Shown: in pieces, positions 27,938 to 37,129 of the stretch
Position numbering within the stretch: position 1 is the first letter of the stretch
How the letters are laid out: the number at the start of each line of letters is the position of its first letter
Assembly (NCBI GenBank): GCA_049177215.1
Contig: CP185379.1
Span: forward strand, 2,480,001 to 2,544,000
Direction: 5' to 3'
From: Pollutiaquabacter aromativorans
GTDB taxonomy: Bacteria > Bacteroidota > Bacteroidia > AKYH767-A > 2013-40CM-41-45
DNA: 64,000 nt
The notes under the pieces: generated by a model
What the model was told of the DNA's origin: nothing
Databases searched by the model: none
The model's input: the letters and a program-made list of their open reading frames with translations, nothing else
Made by a program: the position numbers and the translations under genes

Positions 27938-28098
27938 AGTGAACAGTGAACAGTGAACAGTAAACAGTGAATAGTGAATAGCGAATAGCGAATAGCGAAT
28001 AGCGAATAGTATTGTAGTTACTAGTTACTAGTTACTAGTTACTAATTACTAATTACTAATTACTAATTACTAATTACTAATTACAAATAACAAATAAC
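27938..28098. repeat. Two abutting heptanucleotide arrays (GAAYAGY and RTTACTA types)
   Basis: Ten consecutive seven-base units of the form GAACAGT/GAATAGT/GAATAGC run from 27941 to 28010. From 28016 a second array of ten units, AGTTACT four times and then AATTACT, runs to about 28085, followed by two AAATAAC units. The arrays start seven bases after the stop codon of the first transporter half and fill almost the whole gap to the second half, so they would be transcribed within the operon. The first array is an inverted match to 30466-30526. Confidence 0.95.
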
Positions 28099-28112
28099 CA
28101 TTCCCTCACCCC

Positions 28113-28526
28113 ATGAAAATGTCCCGTTATATCCTGGTTGGTATGCTGCTGGGATTCATCCTTTATAAGAGCGAAGCGGTTTCCTGGTATCGGATCTTTG
28201 AAATGTTCCACTTCCAGAGTTTTCATATGTTCGGCATCATCGGTTCCGCCATTGTCTCCGGCATCATTGTCGTGCAGCTGATCAAGCGGGAGCATATGAA
28301 GAATGTCGAAGGACAGGAAATCACGATCAAAGACAAGAACAAAAGCGTACCGCGCTACCTGATCGGTGGCTTTATCTTCGGTTTGGGTTGGGCGCTTGCC
28401 GGTGCTTGTCCGGCCCCGATGTTCATCCTCCTGGGCAGCGGATACACCGTGTTTGTGGCCTACCTCCTGGCCGCTATGACGGGAACCTTCTGCTACGGAT
28501 TGCTCCGCAAACGGCTACCCCATTGA
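28113..28526 (+). CDS. YeeE/YedE-type sulfur transporter, second half (DUF6691)
   Basis: The 137-residue protein has four hydrophobic segments (RYILVGMLLGFILYKSEAVS; MFGIIGSAIVSGIIVVQLIK; YLIGGFIFGLGWALAGACPA; GYTVFVAYLLAAMTGTFCYG). The GLGWALAGACPAP block with its Cys is the second conserved YeeE/YedE signature. With the 200-residue protein upstream it makes up one full transporter. This two-gene form is common in Bacteroidota and Proteobacteria next to sulfur-oxidation genes. The gene may start at 28113 (ATG AAA ATG) or two codons later. It ends before the terminator at 28554. Confidence 0.8.
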   Translation: MKMSRYILVGMLLGFILYKSEAVSWYRIFEMFHFQSFHMFGIIGSAIVSGIIVVQLIKREHMKNVEGQEITIKDKNKSVPRYLIGGFIFGLGWALAGACPAPMFILLGSGYTVFVAYLLAAMTGTFCYGLLRKRLPH

Positions 28527-28553
28527 GCCTTGCGGGCAAATGAGTACTTTCGC

Positions 28554-28584
28554 GCCGCGCCGGGAATTCCGGCGCGGCTTTTTT
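28554..28584 (+). terminator. Strong GC-rich terminator before prfC
   Basis: GCCGCGCCGG (28554-28563) pairs perfectly with CCGGCGCGGC (28569-28578) and is followed by six T residues. It ends the sulfur operon only 14 bases before the prfC start, so prfC must either be expressed by read-through or carry this hairpin in its leader. Confidence 0.85.
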
Positions 28585-28597
28585 ATCCTCCCGTTCC

Positions 28598-30190
<1,593 letters not shown>

Positions 30191-30196
<6 letters not shown>

Positions 30197-30442
30197 TTCC
30201 GCGTTTCGGGTTCAGGGTTCAGGGTTCAGGATTCGTTGAACGTTTGAACGTTTAAACGTTGAAAATTGAAAGTTGAAAGTTGAAAGTTGGAAGTTGGAAG
30301 TTCGCCGACAGAAGGTGGGGCGAGGGACGAGGAATAGTTCCGCGTTTCGGGTTCCGGGTTCCGGGTTCGTTGAAAGTTTGAAAGTTTGGAAGTTTGAAAG
30401 TTTGAAAGTTCGCCGACAGAAGGTGGGATGAGGGACGAGGAA
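30191..30442. repeat. Duplicated cassette of heptanucleotide arrays after prfC
   Basis: Two copies of a composite unit lie in tandem (30191-30331 and 30332-30442). Each starts GAATAGTTCCGCGTTTCGGG, continues with period-7 arrays (GGGTTCA or GGGTTCC units, then GAAAGTT units) and ends with TTCGCCGACAGAAGGTGGG and GAGGGACGAG. The first copy has in addition period-8 units (TGAACGTT). The start of copy one includes the prfC stop codon. This accounts for most of the 325-base gap. Confidence 0.9.
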
Positions 30443-30465
30443 CGAGGAAAAACAACCTTCATCCC

Positions 30466-30526
30466 ATACTATTCGCTATTCACTATTCGCTATTCGCTAC
30501 CCACTGTTTACTGTTCACTGTTCACT
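30466..30526. repeat. Heptanucleotide array, inverted copy of 27938-28012
   Basis: ATACTATTCGCTATTCAC onward, through ACTGTTTACTGTTCACTGTTCACT, is the reverse complement of the GAACAGT/GAATAGC array at 27938-28012 with few changes. The array supplies the TGA stop codon of the minus-strand glycosyltransferase gene ending at 30522. Confidence 0.95.
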
Positions 30527-32042
30527 CAATGCGATATACATACGCCGTAAAATTCGCGTTGTGGTGATTGAGCCAGTGCATGACCTCGTCGACGAAGCTC
30601 GGATAAATGGTGGTTTCGTAGGTTAAACCCGGGAACTCCCGATTGAACGCGGCGACGCGCGCGTCGATATCGTCTTCCTGGTTAAAGACCACGTAATTCG
30701 GTCGGTGCGCCGGTATCCGGGCTGCCATTCTTGCTTTGAGCGTATCCATCGTGATCCCGCTGTGCAGCTCCAGCGGACTGGTCCAGTGTCGCAGGTAGAA
30801 CAAAGGCGGCTGGGTGGTATAGTCGTGGTTGGTCTCTTCCACGATCAGCTCACGGAAGTCGGCTTTCCTGGAAAGATAAACCATCGCTTCTACCCTGCTG
30901 CGATGGGAATACGTCGTGGAAACAAACAGCAGCGGGGCCAGGTTCACCGACCAGAAGAAGATCCAGATGCCGCGGTAGAGTCGGGTGTTGCGCATCCAGA
31001 ACTGCGAACCGGCATGGAAGGCCGACCAACCGATTGATCCGAGGATAATGACAAACGGAATGGCGGGCAGGATGAAGCGCTCTTGCTTATTCGGGAAGGA
31101 CGAATGGAACAAGAGAAAAGCGAATGCAGGGAGGAAAAGCAACAGATGTTTCCGCCAGGAACGGAGGTAGCCGAACAACAGGAACAGGCTGACCGGCGGG
31201 ATGAGGATCCCGGACAATAGCAGGATGTAATTGTACCAGCGCTGCACGCCGTAGGTCTCGGCGTTGTCGATGTTGTAGCGGATGTAGGCCATCAGCTCCA
31301 TGAACGGCGTGCCCCAGATGATCATGTCGGTGACCATCTGCACCAACACGAGGCTTCCTACGAAGCCTGCACCCAACGCAAACGCCTGCCGCCAGCGGCG
31401 CAGGATCAACAAGGCGAGTCCCATGCCGCCGGAAAAAACGATCGTTTGGAACCGCACGCTGCACGCGAGTCCGAGTAAGAGTCCGGCCAGCAGCAGGGGT
31501 TTCCAACGTTGGTCGTGCTCTTCCCGCACGGCGATCACACTGGCGTACAACAGCGCCGGAATGCACACGAACTCCGCCAGGTTGCGGACGCTCATCATCG
31601 GCATGAAGAACAACATGCCCAGCAGCAGGCCCGCGATCTTTGCCGCGCCCTTTCCCTGCAGGCGGTCCGCCAGTCGATAACCCATCACCACGATGGTCAT
31701 CGACAGGAGCGCATGGAGCAAGCGTACGACGTACATCTTCGCCTGCGGGTCGAACATGCCGATACCTTCAAGCAGGCGAAAAAGGAAGTAGTGCAATCCC
31801 GGATAAAGCAGGCTATGCCCCGTCGGTTCCGTGACCTGCGGACTGAGTGACGGGATCCAATAGTTGTAATCTCGTCCATCGACCCAGCTTTGCGCAGCCT
31901 CGATCACCAGGAAATGATCGTCGTGCATGCCATAGCCTTTGCTGAACAGGACAGCGAGCAGACGAAAAAATGCGGCACCGATAAGGATCAATGCGAGCGG
32001 GGCACTATTCCATAATTTTTGGATATAGTTCGTTAATGTCAT
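30522..32042 (-). CDS. Multi-pass GT-C type glycosyltransferase (ArnT/PMT or GT22-like)
   Basis: The 506-residue integral membrane protein has about ten hydrophobic segments. The N-terminal loop FSKGYGMHDDHFLVIEAAQS contains acidic residues at the position of the GT-C catalytic Asp, and HSLLYPGLHYFLFRLLEGIG plus SVRFQTIVFSGGMGLA and PNKQERFILPAIPFVIILGS resemble the mannosyltransferase families that use polyprenyl-phosphate sugars. It probably transfers a sugar to a lipid or protein acceptor on the outer face of the inner membrane. The sugar is unknown. Its stop codon is inside the repeat array. Confidence 0.75.
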   Translation of the reverse strand: MTLTNYIQKLWNSAPLALILIGAAFFRLLAVLFSKGYGMHDDHFLVIEAAQSWVDGRDYNYWIPSLSPQVTEPTGHSLLYPGLHYFLFRLLEGIGMFDPQAKMYVVRLLHALLSMTIVVMGYRLADRLQGKGAAKIAGLLLGMLFFMPMMSVRNLAEFVCIPALLYASVIAVREEHDQRWKPLLLAGLLLGLACSVRFQTIVFSGGMGLALLILRRWRQAFALGAGFVGSLVLVQMVTDMIIWGTPFMELMAYIRYNIDNAETYGVQRWYNYILLLSGILIPPVSLFLLFGYLRSWRKHLLLFLPAFAFLLFHSSFPNKQERFILPAIPFVIILGSIGWSAFHAGSQFWMRNTRLYRGIWIFFWSVNLAPLLFVSTTYSHRSRVEAMVYLSRKADFRELIVEETNHDYTTQPPLFYLRHWTSPLELHSGITMDTLKARMAARIPAHRPNYVVFNQEDDIDARVAAFNREFPGLTYETTIYPSFVDEVMHWLNHHNANFTAYVYRIE

Positions 32043-32117
32043 GTTTGATGCAATCTACAAAAGTGAATAAAACTGGCACCAAATCCTTCGAGGCAAGTAA
32101 TTCTCAATCACGAATTC

Positions 32118-32372
32118 TCAGTGAATCTGAAATACAAGTAATCTCTTCAATGCCTCTTTACCTGAGCCACTTTTAAAGAACTTTTCACGATCACGTGCTT
32201 TCGCCCTATCCACACACTTTTCCGAATAAACCAATTCCCATGGGCGATACCCTTTTGTAGATTTTGTTGATCCCATGTTATGTTGATTCAACCGCTTGGC
32301 AACATTCTCTGACATACCAACATATATTCGACCATCCTTCAAACTACGAATCGCATAAACAAAATACTCCAT
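32118..32372 (-). CDS. GIY-YIG domain protein
   Basis: The 84-residue protein MEYFVYAIRSLKDGRIYVGM onward has the GIY-YIG-type start (Y-V-Y and I-Y-V-G), the conserved Arg in AKRLNQHN and the C-terminal Glu in DREKFFKSGSGKEALKRL. It matches the small stand-alone UPF0213/YhbQ-like group that is very common in Bacteroidota, often near tRNA genes or in mobile contexts. Nuclease activity is known for some relatives only. It lies 15 bases downstream of the tRNA-Arg gene on the same strand. The start at 32372 is chosen because the longer frame would read into the tRNA. Confidence 0.85.
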   Translation of the reverse strand: MEYFVYAIRSLKDGRIYVGMSENVAKRLNQHNMGSTKSTKGYRPWELVYSEKCVDRAKARDREKFFKSGSGKEALKRLLVFQIH

Positions 32373-32387
32373 ATGAATAAAACTATG

Positions 32388-32459
32388 CAGCCCCGACAGG
32401 AATCGAACCTGTATCAAAAGTTTAGGAAACTTCTATTCTATCCGTTGAACTACGGGGCC
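32388..32459 (-). tRNA. tRNA-Arg (anticodon CCT)
   Basis: On the minus strand a 72-base cloverleaf can be drawn: acceptor GGCCCCG paired with CGGGGCT (first pair G-U), D-arm GTTC/GAAT, anticodon stem GAAGT/ACTTT enclosing the seven-base loop TTCCTAA with anticodon CCT, a short variable loop, and T-arm ACAGG/CCTGT with loop TTCGATT. CCA is not encoded. Anticodon CCT reads AGG, so this is tRNA-Arg. It lies directly downstream of four degenerate copies of its own 5' half. Confidence 0.9.
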
Positions 32460-32460
32460 G

Positions 32461-32800
32461 TTGATTACTTATTTCCCCTGTCAAAGTTTAGAAACTTCCC
32501 TGCCTAACGGCAGGCAGGTATTCTATCCGTTGAACTACGGGGCCGTTGATTACTTATTTTCCCTGTCAAAGTTTAGAAACTTCCCTGCCTGACGGCAGGC
32601 AGGTATTCTATCCGTTGAACTACGGGGCCGTTGATTACTTATTTTCCCTGTCAAAGTTTAGAAACTTCCCTGCCTGACGGCAGGCAGGTATTCTATCCGT
32701 TGAACTACGGGGCCGTTGATTACTTATTTTCCCTGTCAAAGTTTAGAAACTTCCCTGCCTGACGGCAGGCAGGTATTCTATCCGTTGAACTACGGGGCCG
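32461..32800 (-). repeat. Four 85-bp tandem repeats derived from the 5' half of tRNA-Arg
   Basis: Exactly four units of 85 bases (starting 32461, 32546, 32631, 32716) lie head to tail. On the minus strand each contains the tRNA acceptor strand and D-arm (GGCCCCGTAGTTCAACGG, then ATAGAATA), then an inserted palindrome with 8-base arms CCTGCCTG/CAGGCAGG, then the anticodon arm with one base lost from the loop (TTCTAA instead of TTCCTAA), then GACAGGGAAA in place of the T-arm, then a spacer ATAAGTAATCAA. The units cannot fold into a functional tRNA. Units 2-4 are identical; unit 1 differs at a few positions. Confidence 0.95.
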
Positions 32801-32929
32801 GAAATTCCCCTTCGCCTGATGATGGGGAGCGCAAAATTACTATTTTTCGGGGCATTTAGCGCAGAATTCCGGGTGTTCGTCGACTGTGATGAACTATTTG
32901 TAAACGTCCTTGTTTACCCGTTTAAAGCC

Positions 32930-33337
32930 ATGCCACACCGTCGCAATCAATACAAACCGGGTGTATGCAACATCGGACAGAAAGAGGTTTCCGTCCGCTG
33001 GAAATTCATTCGGCTTTTTCTGCCGGTGACGGCCTTCTTGTCCATCGGCAGCTTTTATTGGTGGGACTCGCTTTGGGTCTGGTTCTTCCTGCTGTGCTCC
33101 ACGTTCTCCCTGCTGGTACTATGCTGGGAGGTGCGTACCCGCTTCTGCATCATCTTCGGATTTTTCAGCCTGCACAATTTCCGTCACCTCGGCGAACTGG
33201 AAGAAGTGGAGAATCCCGACGACATCCGGCGCGATCGCAAACGGGTCTGGGAGATCACCCTCCAGGCGATGGCGATCGCACTGGGCTACGCCACCTCGGT
33301 TCATTTACTCGCCTCCTATCTGGGGCTGCATCACTGA
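32930..33337 (+). CDS. Small membrane protein, function unknown
   Basis: The 135-residue protein (MPHRRNQYKPGVCNIGQKEV onward) has two or three hydrophobic segments (FIRLFLPVTAFLSIGSFYWW; LWVWFFLLCSTFSLLVLCWE; a weaker C-terminal one, AMAIALGYATSVHLLASYLG) and a charged loop LEEVENPDDIRRDRKRVWE. No family is recognised. Starts at 32819 are in frame, but the ATG at 32930 avoids overlap with the tRNA-repeat flank. It is convergent with the O-antigen ligase gene and overlaps its end by seven bases. Confidence 0.6.
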   Translation: MPHRRNQYKPGVCNIGQKEVSVRWKFIRLFLPVTAFLSIGSFYWWDSLWVWFFLLCSTFSLLVLCWEVRTRFCIIFGFFSLHNFRHLGELEEVENPDDIRRDRKRVWEITLQAMAIALGYATSVHLLASYLGLHH

Positions 33338-35364
33338 CGCGCTTCCGCCTGCTTCCAGGCTGATTCGATAGCCCGCTTCAGGTTCGCTGAATCTCCTTTG
33401 CTTCCGATCAACACCTCCTGCCATCCCTGGAAGCCTTCGATCCATGGAAAATAGCGCGCGGTATCGCGTACCGCATTCATATCGGAACGGGCGATCGCGC
33501 TGAGGATGACACGCGCGTAGGTCGTGTACTTCTCCCGTTCCGCTTTCCGGAGCGTAGCAGGATCGAGTTTTTCCAAGGTGGCCGCAGCCTGCCAGGCACG
33601 ACCGGCATTGAACCAGGCCGCGGCGAGATTCAATCTTCCCTCGACGAAATGCGGTGTGATGCGCAACCCCCGTTCGTACAAGCTTACTGCACTGTCGCGC
33701 TTGCCCAACTGCTCGTAGCAAGTCCCGAGATCGTTGATGACCCGTAAATGCCAGGGCGATAGTTGTGCCGACCGCTCGAAATAGGGCAAGGCCTTCGCCA
33801 CTTCTCCGCGATAGAACGCGTGGGTGCCTTCGTACCAGATCAGCGGCGTGGTCGTAAAGTCCACTTGCATCCAGTATCCCGCGGCCTTGCGCACCTCCCG
33901 GATCTGTCGCTCCGGCTGACGCTTCGCCTGCCAGACGAGCGACTGAAAAAAGTGCAACTCGGATCCCAGCCGCTGCCAGAGCACGCCGAACGAGCCGAGG
34001 AAAAACAAGGCGAGCAACCACCAGCCGCGTCTGCCCGCCTTCAACGATAGGTTCGTGCCGATGGTCCGCGGAACCACGACGATCAGGATCGCCGCGTGCA
34101 GTTGGAACAGCATCCGCTCCATCGGTCGCAGGGCCGGATACGCCAGCATTGACAACACCAGGAAACCCGCTACTCCGGTCACGCTCCAACGGGCTGCCTG
34201 TCGGGCCGGGGAAGTTGCCTGGTCATCTTTCATCAAACGCCAGGCCGGCACGAGCAGGGCCGTGATCATGGCCAGCCAGAGCAGGAGACCCGGCAAGCCT
34301 TGTTCCGCCAGCAACAAGAGGTATTCGTTGTGCGGATGCTCAAAGCGAACGTGCCCGCTGTTGAGGTGCGGCGTACCACCGACTCCGTATTGCGCCTGCA
34401 ACATCCTGTAATTCGAAACACCCGCGCCGAACGCCGGATGATCCCGGAACTGCAACCAGGCGTTGCGGAACATGAGCTCCCGTTCGAAGAGCGAATTCTC
34501 GTTTCGCAGATCGGCTTCCGCGATGCGCTCCGCGATCGAACCGCCCTGGCGCAGGTCCTTCACTTTGCCGATCAGCAATTCGTCGTAATTGGAATAGCCG
34601 CTGATGGCAAACACCCCCGCGATCAGTACTCCAACCACTCCGGCGCTCCACCGGACCAGCTTCAAACGCGCAGCAACACCTCCCGGCAGCAGTACCGATA
34701 CCAACGCCATCGCCAGCAGCGCGATCCAGGCGGCGACCGATTGCAAGAGCAGCAATTGCAAGACGACCAATACGACGGCGACGCGTCCTGCGGTACGCCA
34801 TCCGCTTTTTTCAGTTGTCGCCTGCGCCAGTGTGAAAGGCAGCAACAGGATCAGTACGCCGCTGTAATAATTCTTGTTGCCGAAAAAGGATGACAAATGA
34901 TAGTCGACGAAGAATCCCTTCGGATGATTCATCGCTTCCACGACTTGGATCACCATCGGGATCAGGCAAAGCAAGACCGTGAACAAAGCGATCCGGCTCA
35001 CGATCCGCATCGGATCGGGCAGCAAACGCAAGGCCGCCACCAGCAGGATCGTCCAGCCCGCGTATATACCAAACCGCAGAAGATCGAGTATCCCTTCGCC
35101 GGCGATCCAGGAGGTCCGCAAAGAAAGCATCATCCACAAAAACTGGAGCGCGCTCAGCAGGTACCAGGGATGCAACAAGCCGTCCAATTCCTTCCCGGGT
35201 TTCCGGAACGAAAAATAGCAGGAGAACAACAGGCCCGCGAGGGCGAGGAGCAGTTGCGGTGGGGTGAACGCCGGGTCCTGCAAGGCCAACAGCCTGCAAC
35301 AGGGTAGCAGCAACAAGACAACACCGACGACCAGCGGTGACCAACGCGAAGAAACGGCGCTCAT
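33331..35364 (-). CDS. O-antigen ligase/polymerase family protein with C-terminal TPR repeats
   Basis: The 677-residue protein has about twelve hydrophobic segments in residues 10-450 and a soluble C-terminal region of about 200 residues. The Wzy_C signature is seen as FEHPHNEYLLLLAEQGLPGL near 340-360, preceded by FRDHPAFGAGVSNYRMLQAQ, a pattern typical of O-antigen ligases and polymerases. The C-terminal part contains TPR-like helices (VINDLGTCYEQLGKRDSAVS, VEGRLNLAAAWFNAGRAWQA). It probably joins or polymerises a lipid-linked glycan at the periplasmic face. It is divergent from the Wzz-like gene (65-base gap), fitting a surface glycan locus. Confidence 0.8.
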   Translation of the reverse strand: MSAVSSRWSPLVVGVVLLLLPCCRLLALQDPAFTPPQLLLALAGLLFSCYFSFRKPGKELDGLLHPWYLLSALQFLWMMLSLRTSWIAGEGILDLLRFGIYAGWTILLVAALRLLPDPMRIVSRIALFTVLLCLIPMVIQVVEAMNHPKGFFVDYHLSSFFGNKNYYSGVLILLLPFTLAQATTEKSGWRTAGRVAVVLVVLQLLLLQSVAAWIALLAMALVSVLLPGGVAARLKLVRWSAGVVGVLIAGVFAISGYSNYDELLIGKVKDLRQGGSIAERIAEADLRNENSLFERELMFRNAWLQFRDHPAFGAGVSNYRMLQAQYGVGGTPHLNSGHVRFEHPHNEYLLLLAEQGLPGLLLWLAMITALLVPAWRLMKDDQATSPARQAARWSVTGVAGFLVLSMLAYPALRPMERMLFQLHAAILIVVVPRTIGTNLSLKAGRRGWWLLALFFLGSFGVLWQRLGSELHFFQSLVWQAKRQPERQIREVRKAAGYWMQVDFTTTPLIWYEGTHAFYRGEVAKALPYFERSAQLSPWHLRVINDLGTCYEQLGKRDSAVSLYERGLRITPHFVEGRLNLAAAWFNAGRAWQAAATLEKLDPATLRKAEREKYTTYARVILSAIARSDMNAVRDTARYFPWIEGFQGWQEVLIGSKGDSANLKRAIESAWKQAEARQ

Positions 35365-35429
35365 GGAAACGGAACCGATGATACGATTTTTTTGGTTTGT
35401 CGTACGGGTCTTTCTATACTTACAGAAGA

Positions 35430-36341
35430 ATGGCGACGGAAATCACCACACAGGAAATTCTGCAGGAGGCCGGGAAGACCAAATTCCGGACGATCCTCCT
35501 CACCGTCCTGCTCTCCTTCGCCACGTTTTATTTCTGTCGTTTCCATCTTTTCCTCTACCAGTCGGAAGCGAAAGTGACCTGGGTGGACCCGACGGTCGTT
35601 GATGCACGCATCATCGAGGATCAGGGCGCCAATCCGTTCAAAAGCGATTTCTACAACCGGTTGTTCGCCACGGTGCACTCGAACGACATGTACCGGCACC
35701 TCATCCGGAAGTTCGGCTTGTTGCAACACTATGGCATCGATACCACCAAAGAATTCTACGAAGAGCGCGCCATCCGGATCCTGAAGTCCCGTATCAAGCT
35801 GGTCAAGACGCCGTTCAACCTGATCATCATCTCGGTGGAAGACGCTTACCGCTATCGCTGCGCCGAGATCGCGAACGAGGCCGCCACCTATGCTGACGAG
35901 CTCAACCGGAAGAACACCGTCACCGCGCTGCGCAAACGACTGCGCATCAACGAAGAGATGATCGGGAAGCTGCGCGCGGAACACGATGCCCAGGCACAGC
36001 GTCTGCAGAAGAGCCTGGATGAACTCGAAGGCCTTCCCCACTCCGCGACGATGGACCGTTCACAGGAGGCGCTGGCTCAGACGATCTACGCTTTGCACAG
36101 CTCGACCGATCAGCTCATCAACGCCGGCAAGTACTACCGACTCCTCGAAGCCTCGCTCCTCGACCGCAACCTGCCCAGCATCGTCACGGTGGAGTCGGCG
36201 CGGGCCAGCGCGTCTTCGCTGAACGGAAAGGCCGGACTCATCGCCGGTCTCGTCGCGATCGGCTGTTTCCTGTTCGCGCTCCTTTCCACTTATTTCCGCT
36301 TGCGGTACCAGCACCTCGCAAAGGCGTATCTTCGCGGCTGA
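35430..36341 (+). CDS. Wzz-like chain-length determinant protein
   Basis: The 303-residue protein has a transmembrane helix near 17-37 (FRTILLTVLLSFATFYFCRF), a periplasmic region with coiled-coil segments (YADELNRKNTVTALRKRLRI, AEHDAQAQRLQKSLDELEGL) and a second transmembrane helix near the end (AGLIAGLVAIGCFLFALLST), the topology of Wzz/PCP polysaccharide co-polymerases. These set the length of O-antigen or capsule chains. The adjacent divergent O-antigen ligase supports the role. The ATG at 35430 is preferred over an in-frame TTG at 35397. ispD follows after 10 bases. Confidence 0.75.
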   Translation: MATEITTQEILQEAGKTKFRTILLTVLLSFATFYFCRFHLFLYQSEAKVTWVDPTVVDARIIEDQGANPFKSDFYNRLFATVHSNDMYRHLIRKFGLLQHYGIDTTKEFYEERAIRILKSRIKLVKTPFNLIIISVEDAYRYRCAEIANEAATYADELNRKNTVTALRKRLRINEEMIGKLRAEHDAQAQRLQKSLDELEGLPHSATMDRSQEALAQTIYALHSSTDQLINAGKYYRLLEASLLDRNLPSIVTVESARASASSLNGKAGLIAGLVAIGCFLFALLSTYFRLRYQHLAKAYLRG

Positions 36342-36351
36342 GTTCAGCACG

Positions 36352-37038
36352 ATGCGCAAGATCCTGATCCTGGTCGCCGGAGGTTCCGGAAGCCGCATGG
36401 GAAGCGATGTTCCCAAGCAGTTCCTCCTGCTCAACGGCAAACCGGTCCTGCTGCATACGCTCGAGCAGGCACACCAGGCCGATCTTGCGCTGGAGATCGT
36501 CGTCGTACTTCCCGCCACTCAACTGGAACGCTGGAACGCGCTCTGCCGCGAACACGCTTGCGCGGTGAGCCATCAAACCGTCGCCGGCGGCGCGACCCGC
36601 TATGAGAGCGTCCGCAACGGACTCTCCGCGGTCAGCGCCTCCATCACCTCGCCCGCGCAAACGGTGATCGGCATTCACGATGGTGTTCGACCTTACCTGC
36701 CGGAAGAATTTCTCCAGCGTTGCTTCTCTGAAGCCAGCGAAAAAGGAACCGCCATTCCCTGCCTGCCGGTGACCGACTCGCTGCGACAGCAAATCGGTGA
36801 TCGGTACTCGGCCGTCGATCGCTCCCGCTTTTTCCTGATGCAGACGCCGCAGTGTTTTCGCGCCGACCTCGGCTTGCGCGCTTACGCGGGTGAAGAACAA
36901 AGCGGCTTCACCGACGACGCTTCGGTGCTGGAACAAGCCGACATCGCCCTGCACTTCGTGGCCGGTGAGCGTTGGAACATCAAAATCACGTACCCGGGCG
37001 ATCTTGCCGTTGCCGCCGCGCTGCTTGCCGGGAAGTAG
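36352..37038 (+). CDS. ispD: 2-C-methyl-D-erythritol 4-phosphate cytidylyltransferase
   Basis: IspD couples CTP to MEP in the third step of the non-mevalonate isoprenoid pathway. The 228-residue protein starts with the nucleotide-binding loop LVAGGSGSRMGSDVPKQFL, and has HDGVRPYL, a TPQCFR motif and the FTDDASVLE block with the metal-binding Asp. The length is normal. Its product feeds uppS and the polyprenyl synthase found elsewhere in this window. It is ten bases downstream of the Wzz-like gene, so the two may be co-transcribed. Confidence 0.95.
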   Translation: MRKILILVAGGSGSRMGSDVPKQFLLLNGKPVLLHTLEQAHQADLALEIVVVLPATQLERWNALCREHACAVSHQTVAGGATRYESVRNGLSAVSASITSPAQTVIGIHDGVRPYLPEEFLQRCFSEASEKGTAIPCLPVTDSLRQQIGDRYSAVDRSRFFLMQTPQCFRADLGLRAYAGEEQSGFTDDASVLEQADIALHFVAGERWNIKITYPGDLAVAAALLAGK

Positions 37039-37129
37039 GATTTTTCTCCGAAAAAATTGACCGATTTCCGGCTGTTGTTCAATGCAAGGAATTGCATTCT
37101 AATTTTCTAATCCCCCCAACTCTTTGATC

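Noticed and set aside
27938..28098. The heptamer arrays as CRISPR or as a replication origin iteron array
   Set aside because: Units are far too short for CRISPR and have no spacers. No DnaA boxes, replication initiator gene or parA/parB gene lie beside them.
32388..32459. tRNA-Arg as an attachment site for a genomic island
   Set aside because: The repeats match the 5' half, not the 3' end of the tRNA, and no integrase gene lies nearby.
32461..32800. The 85-bp repeats as a CRISPR array
   Set aside because: The units are directly abutting and nearly identical along their full length; there are no unique spacers, and no cas genes are present.
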